From NCBI GenBank assembly GCA_003989075.1, contig RXIX01000021.1, positions 1 to 37,775 of the forward strand: 37,775 nt of DNA. Direction: 5' to 3'. The notes under the pieces are model-generated. The model saw nothing but the letters and a program-made list of their open reading frames with translations, had not been told where the DNA came from and made no database searches. Below, piece after piece: positions 15,011-23,516 of this stretch. Each line of letters starts with the position of its first letter. The stretch's first letter is position 1. The position numbers and the translations under genes are program-made. The stretch comes from Candidatus Competibacteraceae bacterium. GTDB lineage: Bacteria; Pseudomonadota; Gammaproteobacteria; Competibacterales; Competibacteraceae.

Positions 15011-17413
15011 TCATCCGTCTTGTTCTGGTGGTTGAAAGGGAACCTCGGGCGCGGATGGTCTGGCCGCCGCCTTCCGGGTAAACAAACGCCCCAGCACACC
15101 CCGGCGCGACGCCTTGGGCGGCGGCTGCAGGGCTTTCTCAATCGCATCGCTAAAGCCAGCCACTGCTGCTGCGGTGGGCTCGGCAACCTTTGGCTTGCGG
15201 CTGAACAGGCGCCAGAACCGGCTCCAGCGCGATACCTTCGGCGCTGCGGCCACAGTGCCACCCACGCCCGGAATCCCTAGATCGAGATGGGTCTGGATCA
15301 TATGGCTGGCGATCACTTCGCTCTCTTCGTACTTTTTCACCACGTCCGCGTAATAGCCACCGCCGCGATAGACCCGCAGGCGGTTGACGATCACCCCAAA
15401 CACCTTCGGATCCGCCTTTTCCAGCAGGCGGGCAGCGCGCTTGAGTTCACCCGGTACAGTATGCCGCGCCGGCACCAGCAGCAGAACGGCATCGGCATAG
15501 CGCGCCAGGAACTCGGTATCGGCTGACAGCAGCACCGGCGGCACATCCAGCAGCACCAGATCATAGCGCTCCAGCAGCGGATCCAGGGTCGCCGGGAAGC
15601 GATCGTAAAAGGGCAGATGCCGCTGCAGGGCCAAACCCACCGGAATACGATCGGGCAAGGCCCCCTGTGCGGGCAGAATCGCCTCATCCAGCGAGGCCTC
15701 GCCATTGAGCAGATCAATCAGGCCCGGACTCAGCGGTCCGCCCATGAAGCGTTCATCCGGCTTGAGGGCATTGGCCTCGACCGCCACCACCCGCAGACCG
15801 TCGTGGCTGAATTCCTGCGCCAAGTCCATGACCAGTTCGGTGACGCCGCTGCCGGCCTTGACGCCGGTAATGGCAATGCGGCGTGTGTTGTGATGGCGTT
15901 TTTCCTGGCTCAGCGCCAGGATCATGCGCCGCATCTGGTCGATCCATACCAGGCGATTATGCCCGCCCTTCTTGTCAAGCAGGGCCGCCACCGGAGCAAA
16001 ACCCAGCAGACGATGCACCTGAGCGGCAGTCTTGATGCGCCGGTCCAGGAAATCGAGCAGGATCGGGATCACCAGACCCAGAACGATCGCCAGCACCAGA
16101 ACGATCGCCACCATTTTTTTCGGACCGCCGCCGGACGGATATTCGGGCGGCAGGGCCGGCGACTGCAGGCGCAGGAAGCCCGGCGCTTCCGCCTCCAGGG
16201 TCAAAAAGTCGATGCGCTCGGATACCGCGTTCAACTGCGTCTTGAGACGGTCGATCTCCTGGGCCAGACTCAGCCCCTCGTTGAAGTTGGTGATAAACCA
16301 GTTGGCGCGCTCCTGAATGCTCTGCCGCTGCGCCGATAGAGCCTGATCGACCTGCTGGGCTTCGCGCAGGGCAGTGCGCCGCTGCTCCAGCAACTGGGTA
16401 CGGGTGGCCTCCATCAGATTGATGGTCGCGGTCCGGACCTCTTCCTCCAGATCGCGCAGCTTGCGCTCGGCGACTGCGCGCAAGGGGTGCTGCGGCGACA
16501 GGCCGCTGATCTCGTTGAGCAGTTCGCCACGCCGTGCCCACAGGTGATACTTGAGGCTGTTAAGGCCGCTGTCATTGGCGGCGATCTGCGAGGCGGCCGC
16601 TTCCAGCGCTGCGGTCGGCTCTGCACCCCCTTTGGGGTCGTAGGCACTCATGGCCGCCTGGGCGACAATCAGCTTGCGGTGGGCTTCGTCGAGGGCGGTG
16701 CTGCTGTCCTGCAGCAGGCGCTCGTAGGGATTGAGGGCGTTATCGTCAAACTTGGTCACGCCGAGGCGTTCGGCCAGCTCCGCGCGCCGCGCCGATTTCT
16801 CCTGGATATCCTTGACCAGAATCCGTTGCCGCTCGCGCAGATTGGTCAGGCGCTCATCGCTGGCGTACAGATCCTCCTTCTTCATGGTTTCCAGGTAGAC
16901 GCGCAACAGGGTGTTGAGCGTCTCGGCCAGACCGTCGGCCTGCGGACCTTCCATGCGCACGTTGATCAGGTAGGTATTCTTGACTGCGGTGGCGGCAATC
17001 ACCTTCATCATGCGCTGGGCCGCCTTGCGATCGCTCATGCCCGGCGGCTGCCAGATCGTGCGATAGGGACCGAGCTGTTTCAGGGTCTCCAGCAGGATGT
17101 CGTAGCGCCCGACATTGCGCACCTGCTGCTCGACATACTGCTGATACTGGCTGTTGGACTGGAATTCCAGTTCCTGGTCGCTCTTGAGCACCTTGGCAAA
17201 GCGCGGCGCCACATAGATCGAGGCTGCTACCTCGTAGGTGTAGCCGCGCGACTTGTACCAGGCCAGAGGTGCGCCCAGCACGGCGATGGTCAGCATCACC
17301 GCCAGCGCCAGATGGCGATGCTCGCGGATGCTGACCATCGGCACGAAGGCGCCACTGGGAGGCAATGGCTGGGCAGCGGCGCCGCCGCCCACCGGCGCAC
17401 CGGGATCGCTCAT
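15011..17413 (-). CDS. Chain-length determinant / BY-kinase-like protein with degenerate P-loop
   Basis: 800 aa, Wzc-type layout. Residues 1-30 are a cytoplasmic Pro-rich tail, TM1 ~35-52, a large periplasmic coiled-coil region ~60-430 with the PALPPEYPSGG signature before TM2 (~434-455), then a cytoplasmic ATPase-like domain ~470-710 and a basic tail. Motif decay is visible. The P-loop reads GVKAGSGVTE (517-526), with Val where the catalytic Lys belongs. Walker A' reads VEANALKP (544-551) instead of IDxDxRxP; Walker B (DLVLLDVPP, 618-626) survives. Tyrosines cluster at 682-695. It overlaps the export lipoprotein gene by ATGA. It should still set polymer length and pair with the Wza-like channel; autokinase activity is doubtful. 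Confidence 0.92.
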   Translation of the reverse strand: MSDPGAPVGGGAAAQPLPPSGAFVPMVSIREHRHLALAVMLTIAVLGAPLAWYKSRGYTYEVAASIYVAPRFAKVLKSDQELEFQSNSQYQQYVEQQVRNVGRYDILLETLKQLGPYRTIWQPPGMSDRKAAQRMMKVIAATAVKNTYLINVRMEGPQADGLAETLNTLLRVYLETMKKEDLYASDERLTNLRERQRILVKDIQEKSARRAELAERLGVTKFDDNALNPYERLLQDSSTALDEAHRKLIVAQAAMSAYDPKGGAEPTAALEAAASQIAANDSGLNSLKYHLWARRGELLNEISGLSPQHPLRAVAERKLRDLEEEVRTATINLMEATRTQLLEQRRTALREAQQVDQALSAQRQSIQERANWFITNFNEGLSLAQEIDRLKTQLNAVSERIDFLTLEAEAPGFLRLQSPALPPEYPSGGGPKKMVAIVLVLAIVLGLVIPILLDFLDRRIKTAAQVHRLLGFAPVAALLDKKGGHNRLVWIDQMRRMILALSQEKRHHNTRRIAITGVKAGSGVTELVMDLAQEFSHDGLRVVAVEANALKPDERFMGGPLSPGLIDLLNGEASLDEAILPAQGALPDRIPVGLALQRHLPFYDRFPATLDPLLERYDLVLLDVPPVLLSADTEFLARYADAVLLLVPARHTVPGELKRAARLLEKADPKVFGVIVNRLRVYRGGGYYADVVKKYEESEVIASHMIQTHLDLGIPGVGGTVAAAPKVSRWSRFWRLFSRKPKVAEPTAAAVAGFSDAIEKALQPPPKASRRGVLGRLFTRKAAARPSAPEVPFQPPEQDG

Positions 17414-18435
17414 GGGCCGCTCGCGTTGGCGGCGATCGACTGGATGCTGAGTAACATGGTGAATGGGTTGATCTGGCTCAGCCAGTAGCCCACCGTGGCG
17501 ATACCGCTGCGCGGCACGTAGACGATATCGCCTTCCTCAAGAGCGACATTAGGCTCCTGGCCCGGCGTCAGCACCGTGTCCAGCGCTACCACCTTGCTCA
17601 GGCCCTGGCTGAGCCGAATGATGCGAATTTCATCGGTATTGGCGCGCAGGCTCGGCCCACCGGCCTGACCGAGGGCATCAAGGAACGACATCTTCGGCGT
17701 CAGGCGATACACGCCGGGACGGCTGACCTCGCCGAGCACGTACACCGAGGTGTCATAGGCATCGGGGATATAGATGATGTCGTTGCGCTTGAGGCGGATA
17801 TTCAGCGACAGATCGCCGTTGAGCAGCCGCTTCAGGTCCATCCACAGGATCTGGTTGCCGCGCATCACCGCGCAGCGGGTCAGCACCTGCTCGGGGCGCA
17901 TGATCGGAAAACCGCCAGCCCGTGACAGGACTTCGATCAGCGAGGGGTTGTCCTCGAAGTGCACCACGCCCGGGTGTTCAACGCGGCCGAGAACCACGAT
18001 GCGGTTGCTGGTGTACTCGTCAATGCGCACGGTGATGTACACGTCCAGATAAAACCGCGACAGCGCCTGCTTGATAATGTCCGCAGCCTGATCACGGTCC
18101 TTATCGAGCAGCTTGACCGTGCCGGCGAACGGCAGGGTGATGTTGCCATCCGGACCTACCGTGTGCTGACCTGATAGCTCGGTGCGCCCGGCTACAATCA
18201 CGGTGAGCTTGTCGCCCGGACCGATCAGATAGCGATTGGGCACCTGGGATTCAAACTGGCGGATGGCGTCGGCGCTGGAAAAGGTCGCGCTCTTCTCGGG
18301 CACTTCAAACTTGGCCGGCGGAATCACGGTACCGGGCTTGGTCTCAGGCAGGGAGACATCCGGCGTCGCGCAGGCAAGCAGCATGAGCGGCACCAGCAAC
18401 ACGCTCACGATCCACAGCCATCGGCCTTTAATCAT
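17410..18435 (-). CDS. Polysaccharide export outer-membrane lipoprotein (Wza-like OPX)
   Basis: 341 aa with an AAGGG ribosome site. Residues 1-22 are a lipoprotein signal peptide ending in LLAC (Cys22 lipidated). The Poly_export domain begins at RYLIGPGDKLTVIV and continues with VGPDGNITLPFAG; two or more SLBB domains follow (IVVLGRVEHPGVVHF, VYVLGEVSRPGVYRL). The C-terminus (YWLSQINPFTMLLSIQSI) is amphipathic and may form the outer-membrane helix. Forms the export channel for the polymer. Its stop overlaps the chain-length gene start by 4 bp, the usual Wza-Wzc order. Confidence 0.93.
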   Translation of the reverse strand: MIKGRWLWIVSVLLVPLMLLACATPDVSLPETKPGTVIPPAKFEVPEKSATFSSADAIRQFESQVPNRYLIGPGDKLTVIVAGRTELSGQHTVGPDGNITLPFAGTVKLLDKDRDQAADIIKQALSRFYLDVYITVRIDEYTSNRIVVLGRVEHPGVVHFEDNPSLIEVLSRAGGFPIMRPEQVLTRCAVMRGNQILWMDLKRLLNGDLSLNIRLKRNDIIYIPDAYDTSVYVLGEVSRPGVYRLTPKMSFLDALGQAGGPSLRANTDEIRIIRLSQGLSKVVALDTVLTPGQEPNVALEEGDIVYVPRSGIATVGYWLSQINPFTMLLSIQSIAANASGP

Positions 18436-18528
18436 GCCCTTGCACCACGCGCCGCACTCACCGGGGCAGCCGCACCGTTACGGGCCAACCGGTGTCCGAT
18501 CCCGCTGCCCGCCACCCTCGCGTTCCGG

Positions 18529-18864
18529 CTAGTGCAAGCGCGCCAGCGCCGTAGCCTCGTCGTCGAAAATTGAGAAGACCTGCTGCAGACGGGTCAATTC
18601 GATCAGCGAACGCACTGTGGGATTCAGATGCAGCAGCACGACCTCGCCACTTTTGGCGCGGGCCGCCTTGAACACCGACACCAGCACCGACAGACCGCTG
18701 GAATCCATGAAGCCGACCTCGGCCAGATCGAGGATCAGCTTGCCGCTGCCCTGCTCGACAATGGCCAGCAGCCGCTGGCGAACCTGGGGCACGTCGGCCA
18801 TGACCAGCCGACCGGCCAGCGCGACGATATCGATATTTTCGACAGTGCGATGCGTTAACACCAT
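18529..18864 (-). CDS. STAS-domain anti-sigma-factor antagonist (RsbV/SpoIIAA-like)
   Basis: 111 aa from the ATG at 18864, with GAGAG ~11 bases upstream. A single STAS domain: NIDIVALAGRLVMADV, then KLILDLAEVGFMDSSGLSVL with the phosphorylatable Ser in DSSG (S55/S56), then a C-terminal helix. In the family, the unphosphorylated form captures the partner kinase. It follows the RsbW-like kinase gene by 96 bp and precedes the export genes by 93 bp, in one orientation, so it likely ties partner switching to polysaccharide production rather than to a sigma factor (none is adjacent). Confidence 0.9.
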   Translation of the reverse strand: MVLTHRTVENIDIVALAGRLVMADVPQVRQRLLAIVEQGSGKLILDLAEVGFMDSSGLSVLVSVFKAARAKSGEVVLLHLNPTVRSLIELTRLQQVFSIFDDEATALARLH

Positions 18865-18960
18865 GGTGCGACAGCTCTCATGTAGCAAAGGGTTGCGAAA
18901 GCGGACCGGCACAGGCGCCAGCCCACCAGGAGATCGCTGCATGCGCAGCGGTCGGACGGT

Positions 18961-19407
18961 TCATGCCGGATGTGCGCTGCCCAGTGCCCGGCTCATCGAC
19001 AGGGCATTCAGGCCATCCCGGGTGTGGTATTCCACCACATCCATGCAGGATTTGATGATCGCCAGACCGCGGCCACGAATACTCCAGGTATCCGGATCAC
19101 TGAAGTCCGGATCGCCAAAGGTACCGGCCAGATCCAGCTGCCGCGAATCCATGGCGGCGCCGCGATCAAGCACCACCAGGCAAAAGCGCTCTGGCGTCAG
19201 GTGAAATTCCACCACCACCGGATGCCCGGACTCACCGCCATAGGCATGCTCGACGGCGTTGTTGGCGGCCTCGACCATGGCCAGATCAATCCGGGCAACT
19301 TCGGTGGCCGGCAATCCAGTCAACTGGCATAGACCATATAAGGCGCAACTGAGCAGTTCAATGCACTCAGGGCGGCTATCGATGGACAGGCTGATAGTCC
19401 GGGTCAT
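18961..19407 (-). CDS. RsbW-like serine kinase / anti-sigma regulatory factor
   Basis: 148 aa, a lone HATPase_c_2 domain. ATP-site boxes: N-box VEAANNAVEHAY (N49/N50), G1 box VVLDRGAAMD (D81), G2 box RGRGLAIIKS (111-120). Members phosphorylate the STAS antagonist and bind either it or another target. Its ATG overlaps the stop of the upstream phosphatase gene by 4 bp, so phosphatase and kinase are translationally coupled. The third component, the STAS protein, is next in line. The true output partner is not encoded beside it as a sigma factor; a polysaccharide enzyme or transcription factor could be the target. Confidence 0.9.
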   Translation of the reverse strand: MTRTISLSIDSRPECIELLSCALYGLCQLTGLPATEVARIDLAMVEAANNAVEHAYGGESGHPVVVEFHLTPERFCLVVLDRGAAMDSRQLDLAGTFGDPDFSDPDTWSIRGRGLAIIKSCMDVVEYHTRDGLNALSMSRALGSAHPA

Positions 19408-20618
19408 GGTTGTGACTCACGCTCCACGATCAGCAAGGTAATATCATCCTGGTGGTTGTCGTCGCCTTTCCAGTCACGCAGCGTCCGCCCTACCTGTTCG
19501 GCAACCTGCGCCGGCGGCAAGTGGGCACTGCCCTCCAGCAGCTGGCGCAGCTTCTGCTCGGAGAACAGCTCACCAGAGTCATTAACGCATTCGGTGACAC
19601 CGTCGGAATACAGGAACAGGCGATCACCCGGCTCCAGGTCAAGGGTAATGGCATCGTAAGTCACCTCGGGCAGCATGCCGACCGGAAAGCCGCCGCCGCC
19701 GACCATTTCCGTATAACCCTGGGCCTTGTGCAGCCACACCGGTCGCGGATGGCCGGCCTGGGTCAGGGTCACCCGGCCCGAGCGCAGATCCAGATTGCCA
19801 TAGATCATCGTAAAGTACAGAAGCGGATCAATACCCGACTGGAAGCGCTGGTTCAGTTCACTCACCAGCACCGGCGGCAGTTGGCTGTCATCCAGCCCGG
19901 TATCCTGGCGGCGCAGGCGCTTTTCCTCACCACCCTGGGCCAGCAGCCGGCTGAGGGTAAAGGATAGCAGCGCCGCTGGCACACCATGCCCGGCGACGTC
20001 GAGCTGGTAGAAGCTGAGCTGCCGGTCGTTGATGGTGAAGTAGTCGAACATGTCACCCGCGACGAAGGAACTGGGCTGAAACAGCCATTCCACATTAACC
20101 CCGGGCAGGCGCAGGGGGCGCGGCAGCAGGGCTTTCTGCATTGCCGCCGCCGACTCGAGATCGTGGCGAATGGTGGTATAGGCTTCCGACAGGGTATGGT
20201 TGATGGCGTTGAGGCTACGGTTACGTTCCTCAAGCGCCGCTTCCAGGCGCAGGATACGCTCACCGGCACGGGTGCGCACCCGCAGCTCCTCGCGATAGAC
20301 CGGCTTGACCATGAAATCATCGGCGCCGGCATCCATGCCCTGCACCAGCGAGGTCTTGTCCTCGCGGCCGGTGAGCAGGATCAGGTAGACATAGTTGGCG
20401 AACTCGGCAGCCCGCACCTTGCGGCACAGTTCCGGCCCGGTCAGCCCGGGCATCATCCAGTCGCTGATCACCAGGCGGATCTCGCGCTGCTGCAGGATTT
20501 CCCAGGCTTCCAGGCCATCGCGCGCTACTGTCACCTCATAATCCCAGCGCCGCAGCATGGCCGCGATAATGCGCAGCACGTTCGGGTCATCGTCCACCAC
20601 CAGAATGCGCATGCTCAT
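19404..20618 (-). CDS. Receiver-PP2C (SpoIIE-type) serine phosphatase
   Basis: 404 aa from the ATG at 20618; the ATG at 20612 is equally possible as neither has a strong ribosome site. Residues 1-125 are a canonical receiver: DDD at 10-12, phospho-acceptor D53 (VISDWMMPG), T83, K105. A coiled-coil linker (~120-155) leads to the PP2C domain with metal-site motifs FVAGDMFDYF, DVAGHGVPAAL, LYSDGVTE and QDDITLLIV. Phosphorylation of the receiver should control dephosphorylation of the STAS protein, as in RsbU/HsbR-type regulators. First gene of the leftward exopolysaccharide operon; its kinase is not adjacent, though two histidine kinases lie in the divergent operon. Confidence 0.92.
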   Translation of the reverse strand: MSMRILVVDDDPNVLRIIAAMLRRWDYEVTVARDGLEAWEILQQREIRLVISDWMMPGLTGPELCRKVRAAEFANYVYLILLTGREDKTSLVQGMDAGADDFMVKPVYREELRVRTRAGERILRLEAALEERNRSLNAINHTLSEAYTTIRHDLESAAAMQKALLPRPLRLPGVNVEWLFQPSSFVAGDMFDYFTINDRQLSFYQLDVAGHGVPAALLSFTLSRLLAQGGEEKRLRRQDTGLDDSQLPPVLVSELNQRFQSGIDPLLYFTMIYGNLDLRSGRVTLTQAGHPRPVWLHKAQGYTEMVGGGGFPVGMLPEVTYDAITLDLEPGDRLFLYSDGVTECVNDSGELFSEQKLRQLLEGSAHLPPAQVAEQVGRTLRDWKGDDNHQDDITLLIVERESQP

Positions 20619-20676
20619 AACCGCGGACACCGGGGGCACGGGAAGGGCGCGAAATAACGGGGCGCCGTGAGTGGAA

Positions 20677-20706
20677 TTGGGCAAATGGAAGTCATAGTTT
20701 TATGAT
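20677..20706 (+). promoter_or_regulatory. Candidate sigma-70 promoter for the copper ATPase operon
   Basis: TTGGGC (20677-20682), an 18-bp spacer and TATGAT (20701-20706) lie in the divergent gap before the ATPase gene. Start would fall near 20713, giving a ~97-base leader. I did not find a clear CueR-type palindrome between the boxes, although the spacer is slightly long. Confidence 0.4.
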
Positions 20707-20809
20707 TCTAGCGCCATCCGGTCACCCTGCACACCATCCATTAACAGGTAAGCCGGTTTGCCCCATCCGCATGACAGACTGATCGCCCGCACCTACTGGA
20801 GACACCTTG

Positions 20810-23140
20810 ATGTCCGTGTCCGCTGCTTCCCCGTCCAGCCAGCATCTGAGCATCAGCGGCATGAGCTGCGCCGGCTGCGTCGCTGCCGTGGAAAGCACTC
20901 TGCGCAGTGTGCCCGGTGTCGTCGCCGCCCAGGTCAACTTCGCCGATCGCAGCGCCCAGGTCAGCGGCGCGGTGACCGCCGACACCCTGATCGCAGCAGT
21001 ACGCGCCGCCGGTTATGACGCGGCCGTAATACGCGATAACAGCGCCCTGGCCGAGCGCGACGCCGCCGAGCAGGCCCATTATCAACGCCTGCTGCGCAAT
21101 GCCGCTGTTGCCGGCGCCCTGGCCGTACCGCTGATGCTCGCCGAGATGGCTGGACTCCTGCCCGGGCTGGACCATACCGTCGGACAGGCATTCTGGATTG
21201 CAACGGGTCTGCTGAGCCTGGCGGCACTGGTCTACAGCGGTGGCCATTTTTTCAGTGGCGCGGCGCGGCAGTTCCGCCACCACAACGCCAACATGGACAC
21301 CCTGATCGCCCTTGGCACCGGCGCGGCCTGGTTCTACTCGATGCTGGTAGCTCTGTGGCCGCAGGCGGTGCCCAGCCTGGCCCGGCACGCCTATTTCGAA
21401 GCAGCGGTGACCATCATTGCCCTGGTCAATCTGGGCGCAGCGCTGGAAAGCCGGGCGCGTGGCAAGGCCTCAGCGGCCATTGCCCGCCTGATTGGTCTGC
21501 GCCCACGCAGCGCACGCCGGGTCGAGGCCGATCAGGAACGCGATGTACCGATCGAAGCACTGGTTATCGGCGACCTGATTCGGGTGCGCCCCGGGGAAAA
21601 AATCCCAGTCGATGGCGAACTGCTCAGCGGCCACTCAACGGTCGACGAATCGATGCTCACCGGCGAGCCGCTGCCGCTGCTCAAGCAGGTGGGCGATACC
21701 GTGACCGGCGGCACTGTGAATCAATCCGGCAGCTTTGTGTTCCGGGCCACCCGGGTCGGTGAGGATACCGTGCTGGCGCATATCATCGCCAGCGTCCGCC
21801 AGGCGCAAAACAGCAAGCCACCGATTGGCCGGCTCGCCGACCGGGTCGCCGCAGTCTTTGTCCCAAGCGTGCTGATCATCGCCGTGCTCACCGCGCTGGC
21901 CTGGTTCAATTTCGGCCCGGAACCGCGGGCGGGCTATGTACTGGTCACCAGCCTGACCGTGCTGATCATTGCCTGTCCCTGCGCACTCGGCCTGGCGACA
22001 CCGATCTCGATCATGGTCGGCATCGGCAAGGCTGCTGAGCAGGGCCTGCTGATTCGCGATGGCGCCGCGCTGCAACGGGTCGGCCAGTTGACGACGGTGG
22101 TACTGGACAAGACCGGCACCCTGACCACCGGCCGGCCCAGCGTGCAGGCGGTCACCGCCGTCAACACCTTTGATGCCGACACGGTGCTGAGTCTGGCCGC
22201 CGCTCTGGAAGCCGGCTCCGAGCATCCACTGGCGCGCGCCATCCTCGATGCCGCCCGCGCCCGCAACCTGCCGCCTGCCCCGGTAGTGAATTTCGCCGCC
22301 CAGCCCGGCCAGGGCGCCACCGGTGATGTCGCCGGCCATGTCCTGTGCGTTGGCAATCGTACCCTGCTCATGGCCGAAGGCATCGACGCCGCGCCCCTGC
22401 AGGCCGAGGCCGCCGAGCGCGCCGCTCAGGGACAAACGCCGGTGCTGGTTGCCATCGATGGCCAGGCCGCCGGGCTGATCGCCATCGCCGATCCGCTCAA
22501 GGCTGATTCCGCCGCCGCCGTGGCCCGCCTGCACCGGCTGGGTCTGAAGCTGGTGCTGCTGACCGGCGACCATGCCGCTACCGCGCAGGCCATCGCCGCG
22601 CAGGCCGGCATCGCCACCGTGCATGCCGAAGTGCCGCCCACGGCAAAGGCCGCGGTGATCGCTGCGCTGCAGGCCCAGGGTGAGGTGGTCGGCATGGTCG
22701 GTGACGGTATCAATGACGCGCCAGCTCTGGCGCGCGCCGATGCCGGCCTGGCCATGGGCAGCGGCACCGACATTGCCATTGAAAGCGCTGGCATGACCCT
22801 GGTACGCAGTTCACTGCACGGCATCGCCGACGCCATCGCCCTGTCCCGCGCCACTCTGACCAATATCCGGCAGAATCTATGGGGTGCTTTCATTTACAAT
22901 GTTCTGGGCATTCCACTTGCGGCCGGTGCGCTCTACCCGGCCACCGGGCTGCTGCTCGATCCGATGCTGGCCGGTGCGGCCATGGCCCTGTCATCCTTTA
23001 CTGTGGTCAGCAATGCCAACCGTCTGCGCCGCTTCCGTCCCCCGGCCATGCTCACAGCGCCGACTGTATCGAGTCCACCCGATCCTGCCACGCTGACGGC
23101 CGCGACGTCACATCCGCCAACCGGAGGTCATCCGACATGA
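20810..23140 (+). CDS. copA: Cu(I)-exporting P1B-type ATPase
   Basis: 776 aa; ATG at 20810 with GGAG 8 bases upstream (a TTG one codon earlier is also open). One N-terminal heavy-metal-associated domain with GMSCAGC (Cys20/Cys23). Eight predicted membrane helices. Catalytic landmarks: actuator STGE-equivalent MLTGEPLP (282-289), metal-site CPC (389-391), phosphorylated D433 in DKTGT, nucleotide-site SEHP (470-473) and GDGIND (631-636). The helix-7/8 residues FIYNVLG and MALSSFTVV match the Cu(I) subgroup. Exports cytoplasmic copper to the periplasm, for detoxification or cuproenzyme supply. The stop overlaps a 26-aa ORF by ATGA, and sensor kinases follow. Confidence 0.94.
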   Translation: MSVSAASPSSQHLSISGMSCAGCVAAVESTLRSVPGVVAAQVNFADRSAQVSGAVTADTLIAAVRAAGYDAAVIRDNSALAERDAAEQAHYQRLLRNAAVAGALAVPLMLAEMAGLLPGLDHTVGQAFWIATGLLSLAALVYSGGHFFSGAARQFRHHNANMDTLIALGTGAAWFYSMLVALWPQAVPSLARHAYFEAAVTIIALVNLGAALESRARGKASAAIARLIGLRPRSARRVEADQERDVPIEALVIGDLIRVRPGEKIPVDGELLSGHSTVDESMLTGEPLPLLKQVGDTVTGGTVNQSGSFVFRATRVGEDTVLAHIIASVRQAQNSKPPIGRLADRVAAVFVPSVLIIAVLTALAWFNFGPEPRAGYVLVTSLTVLIIACPCALGLATPISIMVGIGKAAEQGLLIRDGAALQRVGQLTTVVLDKTGTLTTGRPSVQAVTAVNTFDADTVLSLAAALEAGSEHPLARAILDAARARNLPPAPVVNFAAQPGQGATGDVAGHVLCVGNRTLLMAEGIDAAPLQAEAAERAAQGQTPVLVAIDGQAAGLIAIADPLKADSAAAVARLHRLGLKLVLLTGDHAATAQAIAAQAGIATVHAEVPPTAKAAVIAALQAQGEVVGMVGDGINDAPALARADAGLAMGSGTDIAIESAGMTLVRSSLHGIADAIALSRATLTNIRQNLWGAFIYNVLGIPLAAGALYPATGLLLDPMLAGAAMALSSFTVVSNANRLRRFRPPAMLTAPTVSSPPDPATLTAATSHPPTGGHPT

Positions 23141-23217
23141 CGACACTGCTCATCAATCTCGCCGGACTGGGCCTGATTGGCCTGATCGTCTGGTGGTTCT
23201 GGATTGCCCGCGCATGA
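23137..23217 (+). CDS. 26-aa single-membrane-helix peptide
   Basis: A 26-codon ORF ([20 protein letters not shown] then FWIARA) that begins in the stop of copA (ATGA) and ends in the start of the next gene (ATGA). It is one hydrophobic helix with an aromatic WWFW edge and a terminal Arg. GGAGG lies 9-10 bases upstream. The sequence resembles the N-terminal membrane anchor of periplasmic cupredoxin-domain proteins often found after copper ATPases, but the cupredoxin part is missing here. It may be a remnant of such a gene or a real small membrane peptide. Tight coupling on both sides argues it is translated. Confidence 0.6.
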   Translation: MTTLLINLAGLGLIGLIVWWFWIARA

Positions 23218-23516
23218 TCAGGCTGCCACGCTTTTCGCCTCCGACCTGGCTGAGCCGGCTGGGCCTGGCCACAGTCTCAGTACTGGCGGTGATCGCCGGT
23301 TTCACCGTGGCTTCGCTGCTGTTCGCCGTGCTGCTGGTGGCCGGTCTGGCCGCTGGTGGCTGGCTGTGGTGGCAGTTGCGCCGGCTGGCCCGGCAGACCC
23401 AACAGGCCGCGCCGGACATCCTCGATGCCGAGTACACGGTGGAGCGGGACTTGCCGATCCTCGAGGATCAGCGCGCCCGGAAGCGGCCCGCAGCGTCAGA
23501 CTCGCGCACCCTGTGA
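23214..23516 (+). CDS. Small membrane protein, unknown function
   Basis: 100 aa from the ATG at 23214, which overlaps the stop of the 26-aa peptide. A long hydrophobic stretch (~20-52: LATVSVLAVIAGFTV then further Ala/Leu-rich residues and GGWLWW) forms one or two membrane helices. A basic, Gln-rich cytoplasmic tail follows, containing PDILDAEYTVERDLPILE. No metal-binding Cys or His cluster. Its stop overlaps the GTG of the sensor kinase gene (GTGA), so it is part of the same coupled operon. I do not recognise the family. Confidence 0.7.
   Translation: MIRLPRFSPPTWLSRLGLATVSVLAVIAGFTVASLLFAVLLVAGLAAGGWLWWQLRRLARQTQQAAPDILDAEYTVERDLPILEDQRARKRPAASDSRTL

Noticed and set aside
16487..17488. 333-codon frame antisense to the chain-length gene
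   Set aside because: His/Gln/Ala-rich shadow with no domain; the opposite strand encodes an unmistakable Wzc-type protein.
4391..20618. An initiating sugar-phosphate transferase (WbaP/WecA type) in the polysaccharide locus
   Set aside because: I looked for one and found none; the two transferases are ordinary GT2 and GT4, so initiation must be encoded elsewhere.
20660..20700. Sigma-54 promoter facing the phosphatase-led operon
   Set aside because: The minus strand has TTTGC but the matching -24 position reads TG, not GG.
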